Shown: in pieces, positions 57,302-64,000 of the stretch
How the letters are laid out: the number at the start of each line of letters is the position of its first letter
Numbering within the stretch: position 1 is the first letter of the stretch
Assembly: GCF_003253545.1 (NCBI RefSeq)
Contig: NZ_QKYV01000008.1
Span: forward strand, 1-64,000
DNA length: 64,000 nt
Direction of reading: 5' to 3'
Source of the DNA: Mesonia algae
GTDB taxonomy: Bacteria; Bacteroidota; Bacteroidia; Flavobacteriales; Flavobacteriaceae
The notes under the pieces: model-generated
Databases searched by the model: none
Told to the model about the DNA's origin: nothing
Seen by the model: the letters and a program-made list of their open reading frames with translations, nothing else
Position numbers and translations under genes: made by a program

Positions 57302-59410
57302 TTAGTCGTTAGCTCCTTTTGCTGCTTTAATTACTTCTTCAGAAATATTTGAAGGAGTTTCAGCATAGTGAGAAAATTCCATTGTAGAAGTTGCTCTACC
57401 TGAAGATAAAGTTCTTAACGTAGTTACATAACCAAACATTTCTGATAATGGCACTTCTGCTTTAATTACTTTAGCACCAGATCTGTCTGACATATCATTA
57501 ACTTGACCTCTTCTTTTATTAAGGTCACCAACGATATCCCCCATGTTTTCTTCTGGAGTAACTACTTCGTTTTTCATAATTGGCTCAAGAATTACAGCCC
57601 CAGCTTTCTTAGCTGCTGCTTTGTAACCCATTTTTGCTGCCAATTCGAATGATAACTGATCAGAATCTACAGGGTGAAAAGAACCATCTTTTAAAACAAC
57701 CTTTAAAGAATCCATTTGGAATCCAGCTAAAGGTCCGTTTTTCATTGCTTGAGTAAATCCTTTTTCCACAGAAGGGATAAATTCTTTAGGAATACGACCT
57801 CCTTTAATTTCATCAACAAACTGTAAACCAGTTCCTTCAAAATCACTATCAATAGGCCCCATCTCAAATACAATGTCTGCGAACTTACCACGACCACCAG
57901 ATTGTTTCTTATAAACTTCTCTGTGCTCTGCAGGTCTAGTTACAGCTTCTTTATATTCTACTTGTGGCTCACCTTCGTTTACCTCTACTTTAAATTCTCT
58001 TTTTAAACGATCTACTAAAATCTCAATATGCAATTCTCCCATACCAGAAATAATAGTTTGACCTGAAGCTTCGTCTGTTTTTACAACGAATGTAGGATCT
58101 TCTTCAGCTAATTTAGCTAAAGCCATACCCATTTTATCAACATCTGCTTTAGTTTTTGGCTCTACCGCAATACCAATTACTGGTGCTGGGAAAGTCATTG
58201 ATTCTAAAACAATAGGGTGATCTAAATCTGTTAACGTATCACCAGTTTTAATATCTTTAAAACCTACAGCTGCTCCAATATCTCCAGCCTCGATTCTATC
58301 GATAGGCTCCTGCTTATTAGAGTGCATTTGATACATTCTTGAAATTCTTTCTTTTTTACCAGATCTGTTATTTAAAACATATGACCCAGCATCTAAAGTA
58401 CCTGAGTAAGTTCTAAAGAAAGCTAAACGACCTACGAAAGGATCGGTTGCAATTTTAAAAGCTAATGCAGAAAATGGAGAATCAACATTTGGCTTACGAG
58501 ATTCCTCTTCTCCTGTCTCAGGGTTAGTTCCTTCAATTGCCTCAATATCTACAGGAGATGGCAAGTAACGCATCACTGCATCTAACATAGCCTGAACTCC
58601 TTTATTTTTGAAAGCAGAACCACACATCATAGGGATAATAGACATATCGATAGTTGCCGCTCTTAAAGCTGCAATAATCTCATCTTCAGTAATAGAGTCT
58701 TCATCTTCGAAAAACTTCTCCATCAACTGCTCATCATACTCTGCTACAGCCTCAACTAACTGAGTTCTGTACATATTTACATCATCCATCAACTCTGCAG
58801 GAATTTCAACTTCCTCATAAGTCATACCGTGATCCTCATCATTCCAAATAATTGCTTTTTTTGAAATCAAATCAACCACACCTCTAAAATCCATTTCTTC
58901 ACCAATTGGCACTTGCAATGGAACAGGGTTACCCCCTAACATTTCTCTAACTTGCTTACACACGTTAAAGAAGTCTGAACCTTGACGGTCCATTTTATTT
59001 ACGAATCCTAATCTAGGAACTCTATATTTATCGGCTTGTCTCCAAACTGTTTCAGATTGAGGCTCAACACCATCAACTGCACTAAATAAGGCAACAACAC
59101 CATCCAATACACGCAAAGAACGCTCTACCTCTACGGTAAAATCAACGTGTCCAGGAGTATCAATAATGTTTACAGTAAACTCTGTATCACGATACATCCA
59201 AGTACAGTGCGTAGCAGCAGAAGTAATTGTAATACCTCTTTCTTGCTCTTGCTCCATCCAGTCCATAGTAGCAGCTCCATCATGAACCTCCCCTATCTTA
59301 TGACTAATACCTGTATAGTAAAGAATACGCTCGGTAGTTGTAGTTTTTCCCGCATCAATATGCGCCGCAATACCAATATTTCTTGTATATTTTAAATCTC
59401 TTTGTGCCAT
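57302..59410 (-). CDS. fusA: Elongation factor G
   Basis: EF-G drives translocation with GTP. The 702-residue protein has G1 [15 protein letters not shown]2 region [16 protein letters not shown]3 [12 protein letters not shown] and G4 [12 protein letters not shown]. Domain IV carries VSLSEMFGY-type [29 protein letters not shown] at the end. It lies between rpsG (5 bp) and rpsJ (11 bp), the standard str position; tuf does not follow. The length and motifs fit the housekeeping factor. Confidence 0.98.
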   Translation of the reverse strand: MAQRDLKYTRNIGIAAHIDAGKTTTTERILYYTGISHKIGEVHDGAATMDWMEQEQERGITITSAATHCTWMYRDTEFTVNIIDTPGHVDFTVEVERSLRVLDGVVALFSAVDGVEPQSETVWRQADKYRVPRLGFVNKMDRQGSDFFNVCKQVREMLGGNPVPLQVPIGEEMDFRGVVDLISKKAIIWNDEDHGMTYEEVEIPAELMDDVNMYRTQLVEAVAEYDEQLMEKFFEDEDSITEDEIIAALRAATIDMSIIPMMCGSAFKNKGVQAMLDAVMRYLPSPVDIEAIEGTNPETGEEESRKPNVDSPFSALAFKIATDPFVGRLAFFRTYSGTLDAGSYVLNNRSGKKERISRMYQMHSNKQEPIDRIEAGDIGAAVGFKDIKTGDTLTDLDHPIVLESMTFPAPVIGIAVEPKTKADVDKMGMALAKLAEEDPTFVVKTDEASGQTIISGMGELHIEILVDRLKREFKVEVNEGEPQVEYKEAVTRPAEHREVYKKQSGGRGKFADIVFEMGPIDSDFEGTGLQFVDEIKGGRIPKEFIPSVEKGFTQAMKNGPLAGFQMDSLKVVLKDGSFHPVDSDQLSFELAAKMGYKAAAKKAGAVILEPIMKNEVVTPEENMGDIVGDLNKRRGQVNDMSDRSGAKVIKAEVPLSEMFGYVTTLRTLSSGRATSTMEFSHYAETPSNISEEVIKAAKGAND

Positions 59411-59415
59411 TTTAT

Positions 59416-59892
59416 CTAGAATCTAAAGTGTGAGAATGCTTTATTTGCTTCCGCCATTCTGTGCGTATCTACTCTTTTCTTAACCGCAGCACCTTCTTCT
59501 TTAGCAGCAGCTAAAACTTCAGCAGCTAACTTTGCAGCCATTCCTTTCTCATTACGCTTACGCGCGAAAGAAATTAACCACTTCATCGCAGTAGAAACTT
59601 TACGGTCTGGCCTAATCTGCATCGGGATCTGAAAGGTTGCACCACCAACACGTCTACTTCTCACTTCTACGTGAGGCATAACGTTTGATAAAGCATCTTT
59701 CCACAACTCTAAAGCAGTTTTTTCTTCGTCTTGATTTTTCTCTTCTACAATAGCAATCGCATCATAGAAAATCTTAAAAGCAACTGATTTTTTACCATCC
59801 CACATCATCATGTTAACGAAACGCGTCACTAACTGATCATTGAATTTTGGATCTGGTAAAAGAGGTCTCTTTTTTGCCTGTCTTTTTCTCAT
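59416..59892 (-). CDS. rpsG: 30S ribosomal protein S7
   Basis: S7 starts assembly of the 30S head and touches E-site tRNA. The 158-residue protein has [30 protein letters not shown] and [24 protein letters not shown], then a C-terminal [13 protein letters not shown]. It lies 23 bp after rpsL. Confidence 0.98.
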   Translation of the reverse strand: MRKRQAKKRPLLPDPKFNDQLVTRFVNMMMWDGKKSVAFKIFYDAIAIVEEKNQDEEKTALELWKDALSNVMPHVEVRSRRVGGATFQIPMQIRPDRKVSTAMKWLISFARKRNEKGMAAKLAAEVLAAAKEEGAAVKKRVDTHRMAEANKAFSHFRF

Positions 59893-59915
59893 GTCTTCTC
59901 TTTAAAAGTTGTTAA

Positions 59916-60290
59916 TTACTTCTTAGGGCGTTTTGCACCGTACTTAGATCTTCTTTGCGTTCTACCTTCAACACCTGCGGTATCTAAAGCTCCACGAACG
60001 ATATGATATCTAACACCTGGTAAATCTTTTACCCTTCCACCTCTAACTAATACTATCGAGTGCTCCTGTAGATTGTGACCCTCACCTGGGATATATGCGT
60101 TCACCTCTTTACCATTTGTCAACCTTACCCTTGCTACTTTACGCATAGCCGAGTTAGGTTTCTTTGGCGTAGTGGTATAAACACGCGTACAAACCCCACG
60201 TCTTTGTGGACACGAATCTAAAGCAGCCGATTTACTCTTCTTAGTTATTTTGGCTCTTCCTTTTCGTACTAATTGTGAAATTGTTGGCAT
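59916..60290 (-). CDS. rpsL: 30S ribosomal protein S12
   Basis: S12 sits at the decoding centre. The start is set at the ATG 60290 ([12 protein letters not shown]), giving 124 residues; a 19-codon upstream extension in frame overlaps the leader and is not family-like. [36 protein letters not shown] and [25 protein letters not shown] contain the usual sites of streptomycin-resistance changes, and the residues at those sites look wild type. It is the first gene of the ribosomal run. Confidence 0.98.
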   Translation of the reverse strand: MPTISQLVRKGRAKITKKSKSAALDSCPQRRGVCTRVYTTTPKKPNSAMRKVARVRLTNGKEVNAYIPGEGHNLQEHSIVLVRGGRVKDLPGVRYHIVRGALDTAGVEGRTQRRSKYGAKRPKK

Positions 60291-60344
60291 AATTTCTTCT
60301 ACACTAATTATGTTAAAAAATATTTCCCCTATTTTTAGGGTTTG

Positions 60345-60375
60345 CAAATGTAGAAATTAATTTGAAGTATTCAAA
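60345..60375 (-). promoter_or_regulatory. Promoter of the rpsL-rpsG-fusA-rpsJ run
   Basis: On the minus strand TTTG (60375-60372) is followed after exactly 19 bp by TACATTTG (60352-60345). This is the clearest full match to the Bacteroidota consensus in the window. The leader to rpsL is about 50 bases. Confidence 0.8.
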
Positions 60376-60464
60376 TTATAAATGATTAATTTTCAGTAAG
60401 ATTTCAATTCCTAGAAAAATGTACGCTATTTTCTTTTTATCTTCGTTATCCTAAAAAACAATCC

Positions 60465-62153
60465 TTGAGGTCAAGACATATTATTTATATATTCATTTTT
60501 TTTAGCTATAGTTTTTGTAACAGCCAAGAGCTTTCATTGCTATTTTTCAGCGAAAGCGAAGATGAAGAGACTATCATAAATAACATTAATTACAAAAAAG
60601 ACCATCCCAACGTAATTTCTATAAAAAACTCCTTAGCGAATTTTAAATATCAACTATATAAGCGCGGTTATATCGATGCAGAAATCTCAAGAAAGATTAA
60701 TCTAGAAAAAAAACAAAGCTACAGCTACAAGGTTTCGTTGAATAAAAAATACAACTCTATTTATATAGAAATCCCAGACACTTTCTCAAAAGAAGCAAAA
60801 GACAAATTATTTAATGTAATCAACAAAAACAACCAAACTAGAATAGATTTAGAAAACCTAGAAAACAAACTCTACGAAATAAATAATTTTTTAGCCAATC
60901 AAGGAAAACCTTTTACCTATTCTGAGATTTCTGAAATTTCAAAAAAAAATGATTCTCTTATCGGAAAGTTAACCGGAAATGAATCTAACACTCGCAACAT
61001 AACCCATATCGAAATTAGAGGATATGATAAATTTCCAAAAAGCTACATTCGTCATTATTTAAATTTAAAAGAGGGACAAATTTTCAACAAACAACTTATA
61101 AACGAAAAAGTTGAACGTATCGAAAATTTAAGCTTTAGCGAATCCACCAGAAAACCCGAGGTATTATTTCAAAAAGACTCTACCACTGTTTTTTTATATT
61201 TAAAAAAGAGAAACAGCAACAATTTTGATGGATATATTGGTTTTGCAACTAATGAAGAAACCAACAATCTTGAATTTAACGGATATTTAAATCTTCAGTT
61301 AGAGAATAATTTTAATAGCGGAGAAAAACTGAACATTTTATACAGAAATGACGGAGAGCAACAATTAGAATTTGACGCAAAGCTAGAGGTCCCGTATTTA
61401 TTTAACACTCCATTAGGCATTGAATTAAATTTAAACCTCTTTAAAAGAGACTCCACTTACACAAACACCATACAAAGCGTAAAAGCAAATTACCAACTTA
61501 ACCCTAACATTAAAATAAATACCGGTTATTATTCTGAAATTTCAAACAACCTACAAAACGAAAACATTATTTCTACGAATGAGGATTTTGAAAGCAAAAG
61601 ACTTTTACTAGGAGGAGATATATTTTTCAAACGATACAGAACTTTCTTTTTTAAAAGGAATTCTTTTTTAAAAACCGAAATTGGAATCGGTCATCGAAAA
61701 ACAGAAATAAAAAAAGAACCACAACAACTCTACAAAATCGAAGCTAATTACCAATACTTAATTAATAACCGGAATGCAATTTTTATCAGAAACAGCTCTT
61801 CGTTTTTAAATTCTGACAACTATCTAAATAATGAACTCCCCCGTCTTGGCGGAATTAATACCATAAGAGGATTTGAAGAAAACAGTATCAACTCTAACCT
61901 CTACAGCTCATTCCAACTAGAATATCAATACCTTTTATCTCTAGCAATTTACGCTCACACCATTACAGACATCACCTACCTTGAAACCCCTGAAATACAA
62001 AATGCCGAAAACCTTATAAGTTTAGGTTTTGGATTAGGACTCCAAACCAAAGTAGGAAATTTGAGACTTATGTTTGCCAACGGAAAAACAAGTGACCAAA
62101 ATTTTGACTTCAACAACACCAAAGTTCACCTTCAACTATCAGCAACCTTTTAA
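60465..62153 (+). CDS. Omp85-superfamily (BamA/TamA-like) outer-membrane protein
   Basis: The 562-residue protein begins at TTG (60465), since no ATG is near; a signal peptide ends about residue 20 (FCNSQ). Residues about 35-160 are a charged region with coiled segments. A POTRA-like module lies at about 175-245 (ITHIEIRGYDKFPKSYIRHYLNLKEGQ). The rest is a beta-barrel with GYIGFATNEETNNLEFNGYL and the diagnostic INTIRGFEENS (RGF motif) inside, ending HLQLSATF with a terminal Phe. Family members assemble or export outer-membrane proteins; with a single clear POTRA and no lipase-like domain, its role here is unassigned. A near -7 box TATCTTCG lies upstream. Confidence 0.85.
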   Translation: MRSRHIIYIFIFFSYSFCNSQELSLLFFSESEDEETIINNINYKKDHPNVISIKNSLANFKYQLYKRGYIDAEISRKINLEKKQSYSYKVSLNKKYNSIYIEIPDTFSKEAKDKLFNVINKNNQTRIDLENLENKLYEINNFLANQGKPFTYSEISEISKKNDSLIGKLTGNESNTRNITHIEIRGYDKFPKSYIRHYLNLKEGQIFNKQLINEKVERIENLSFSESTRKPEVLFQKDSTTVFLYLKKRNSNNFDGYIGFATNEETNNLEFNGYLNLQLENNFNSGEKLNILYRNDGEQQLEFDAKLEVPYLFNTPLGIELNLNLFKRDSTYTNTIQSVKANYQLNPNIKINTGYYSEISNNLQNENIISTNEDFESKRLLLGGDIFFKRYRTFFFKRNSFLKTEIGIGHRKTEIKKEPQQLYKIEANYQYLINNRNAIFIRNSSSFLNSDNYLNNELPRLGGINTIRGFEENSINSNLYSSFQLEYQYLLSLAIYAHTITDITYLETPEIQNAENLISLGFGLGLQTKVGNLRLMFANGKTSDQNFDFNNTKVHLQLSATF

Positions 62154-62272
62154 CATTTAGGTAGAAATATTAGATATATCACAAACAAAAACTAAATTTT
62201 AAAGGAAAATAGTTGTGTAATTAAGTTTTTATTAAGATTTTTGGCTTTGGCTAATTCAAATAAATTATAAAA

Positions 62273-64000
62273 ATGAGAACAAAGTTTAGTGGAATTTTAA
62301 CGCTACTACTAGCGTTTGTCGTGCAACTTACGTTTGCACAAGAAAAAACAATTTCCGGTGTGGTGTCCGATGATCAAGGACTACCATTACCAGGAGTTAA
62401 CATTATTATTAAAGGAACTTCCTCAGGAACTCAAACAGGTTTTGACGGAGATTATAACTTACAAGCTTCCCAAGGTGATGTTTTGGTATTTAGCTATATA
62501 GGTTTCGAATCTCAAGAAGTCCCTGTTGGAGCTGCAAGTTCTTACGACGTTACAATGAAAGCAGGTAATACGCTTGACGATGTTGTAATTAATGTACTTG
62601 GTACAAAAAGAAAAGTAGACGAGCTTGTAAGTGCTAACCAAGTGGTAAGCTCAGAAGAACTTACACAGGCAAACAACCCTAATGCAGTGGTTGGTCTTGC
62701 AGGTAAGGTTTCTGGTTTACAAATTAACACTACAAACAGTGGTGTTGAACAAAACACAAGAATCGTACTTAGAGGTAACAGATCTTTAACAGGAAACAAC
62801 GAAGCATTAATTGTAATTGACGGAGTTATATCTACTTCTCAAGTTTTTACTGCTTTAGACCCTAACGTTATTGAATCTATTAACGTTATTAAAGGTGCGA
62901 ATGGTGCCGCTCTTTACGGTTCTCAAGGTGCAAATGGTGTAATATCTATTACTACTAAGCAAGGTACTGGTGATGGCGGTAAATTAAAAGTTGACTTCGC
63001 TTCGACTACAACTTTTGAAGATGTAGCTTATTTACCACAAAGACAGACTCGTTATGGTCAAGGTTGGAATGGTGAGCAAGTATCTTATGAAAATGGTGCT
63101 TGGGGTCCAGAAATTGATGGAACAAACCCTATGGTTCCTGTAGGTTTACCACAAGAAGATGGTACTTATAGATATTTCCCTTACAAAGCAGATGCTGATA
63201 ACTTAAAAGATTTCTTTAAAACGGGGACATCTTTCCAAAATACAGTAACTGTTTCTGGAGGTACTGCTAAAGATGGTTATGCATTTTTATCTGCAGGTAA
63301 AGTAGATCAAGAATTTGTTGTTGAAGACGATATCGCTGATAGAACATCTATCAACTTTAAAGCTGGTAAAGAGTTCGGGAAATGGAGTCTATCTGGTAAT
63401 GCTACTTATATTACTAGCAAAACCGAAACTACAAATGGTGGTTTATATGAAGATTTATTACAAACTGCTACTACAATTCCTGTAGGAGAATTTACTAGTT
63501 CTAATTTACAAGATCACTGGACTTCTTATTACAGAAACCCAAATTGGATTAGAGAAAACGAAAGAAATACTTCTAGATACGATATCTTTACTGGTATTGC
63601 TAATATTGGATTTCAATTTAACGACAATATCTCTGCAAGATATACAGCTAACATAAGAACTAGACAAACTAATAGTAGATCTTACGTAAATGGTTATATT
63701 GATACAGAAAATATTGGTGGTGGAGATTTCACTACTCAATCTCAATTTTCTACTAATAACACGGCTTTAAGAAATTTCTACTCAGATTTAATTATTAGTT
63801 TCGACTATATGCTTAATGATGATTTAAATTTAAAGGTAGATCTTGGGAACAACCTTAGAGATAACCTTTTCACAACTACAGCTGTTGGAGGTACTCCTAC
63901 TACCCTTCCTGGTTTCTATAATGCAGATAACATCGAAGGAACACCTACTGTATCTAATGGATACACAAGATCTAGAACATATTCTTATTTTGGAAAAGCA
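62273..64000 (+). CDS. SusC/RagA family TonB-linked outer-membrane protein, partial
   Basis: The first 576 codons are seen, starting at ATG 62273 and open to the right edge. A signal peptide (about 1-22) ends LTFAQ. A carboxypeptidase-regulatory-like domain (about 25-100) reads TISGVVSDDQGLPLPGVNIIIKGTSSGTQTGFDGDY. The plug (about 110-225) has NPNAVVGLAGKVSGLQI, LRGNRSLTGNNEALIVIDG and GANGAALYGSQGANGVISITTKQG, the SusC hallmark. The barrel begins after that. SusC proteins import polymers with a SusD lid; the partner would be outside the window. The substrate is unknown. Confidence 0.93.
   Translation, partial: MRTKFSGILTLLLAFVVQLTFAQEKTISGVVSDDQGLPLPGVNIIIKGTSSGTQTGFDGDYNLQASQGDVLVFSYIGFESQEVPVGAASSYDVTMKAGNTLDDVVINVLGTKRKVDELVSANQVVSSEELTQANNPNAVVGLAGKVSGLQINTTNSGVEQNTRIVLRGNRSLTGNNEALIVIDGVISTSQVFTALDPNVIESINVIKGANGAALYGSQGANGVISITTKQGTGDGGKLKVDFASTTTFEDVAYLPQRQTRYGQGWNGEQVSYENGAWGPEIDGTNPMVPVGLPQEDGTYRYFPYKADADNLKDFFKTGTSFQNTVTVSGGTAKDGYAFLSAGKVDQEFVVEDDIADRTSINFKAGKEFGKWSLSGNATYITSKTETTNGGLYEDLLQTATTIPVGEFTSSNLQDHWTSYYRNPNWIRENERNTSRYDIFTGIANIGFQFNDNISARYTANIRTRQTNSRSYVNGYIDTENIGGGDFTTQSQFSTNNTALRNFYSDLIISFDYMLNDDLNLKVDLGNNLRDNLFTTTAVGGTPTTLPGFYNADNIEGTPTVSNGYTRSRTYSYFGKA

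Noticed and set aside
60291-60347. Longer S12 frame
   Set aside because: The extension lies in the leader between promoter and ATG and is not part of S12.

Overview
The window is an AT-rich stretch of chromosome from a member of the Bacteroidota, most probably a marine Flavobacteriaceae. This rests on several signs read from the sequence. Promoter-like boxes follow the Bacteroidota pattern TTG/TTTG plus TAnnTTTG. Shine-Dalgarno motifs are essentially absent in front of start codons. SecD and SecF are fused. There is a SusC/RagA receptor, a FecI/FecR/TonB-receptor triad and type B (zinc-free) L36. Family names come from recognition of the translated sequence; no database search was run. No tRNA, rRNA, CRISPR array, phage or complete insertion sequence was seen.

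Layout. 1-3378 (minus): the first 1126 codons of a giant secreted protein with two CUB-like modules, a PKD module, a choice-of-anchor L-like domain, an Ig-like module and then tandem 99-residue repeats running off the left edge. 3652-7507 (plus): folE, cysS, yidD, lgt and a DUF192 lipoprotein. 7861-16054 (minus): secDF, mdh, a DUF6588-like pair whose first member is a pseudogene, and gyrB. 16246-22957: a DUF2911 protein, queE (minus), a lipoprotein, a lipoprotein-type pyrophosphatase, a small membrane protein, an alpha/beta hydrolase, rluF, and a tight cluster of Rho-N-like, VOC, AI-2E-type permease and DUF1232 genes. 22985-25259 (minus): folD and ffh. 25556-29317 (plus): ECF sigma factor, FecR-type anti-sigma factor and TonB-dependent receptor. 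29392-37181: YitT, argS (minus), thioredoxin-like protein, an unknown gene, MarC, a small membrane protein (minus), an SDR/DUF2867 protein and a BCCT transporter.

37183-60290 (minus) is a housekeeping block. Read in transcription order it is rpsL-rpsG-fusA-rpsJ, then the S10/spc genes rplC to infA, then the alpha group rpmJ-rpsM-rpsK-rpsD-rpoA-rplQ, then carA, eno, gltA and two guanidino-modifying-enzyme-family genes ending in ctlX. The upstream promoter of the block (TTTG, 19 bp, TACATTTG) is clear. Two long spacers, rpsJ/rplC and rpsK/rpsD, carry hairpins that could be autoregulatory leaders. The right edge has an Omp85-family outer-membrane protein and the first 576 codons of a SusC/RagA receptor.

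The least ordinary items are the exact 297-bp repeat array with dimeric higher-order structure at the left edge, a decayed DUF6588 paralogue, an orphan terminator between ffh and the ECF sigma gene, a dispersed palindrome based on CGCTTTCGCG found in both coding and non-coding DNA, a folded intergenic element at 38134-38207, and the two structured ribosomal-protein spacers. I do not see a clear new defence or biosynthetic system.
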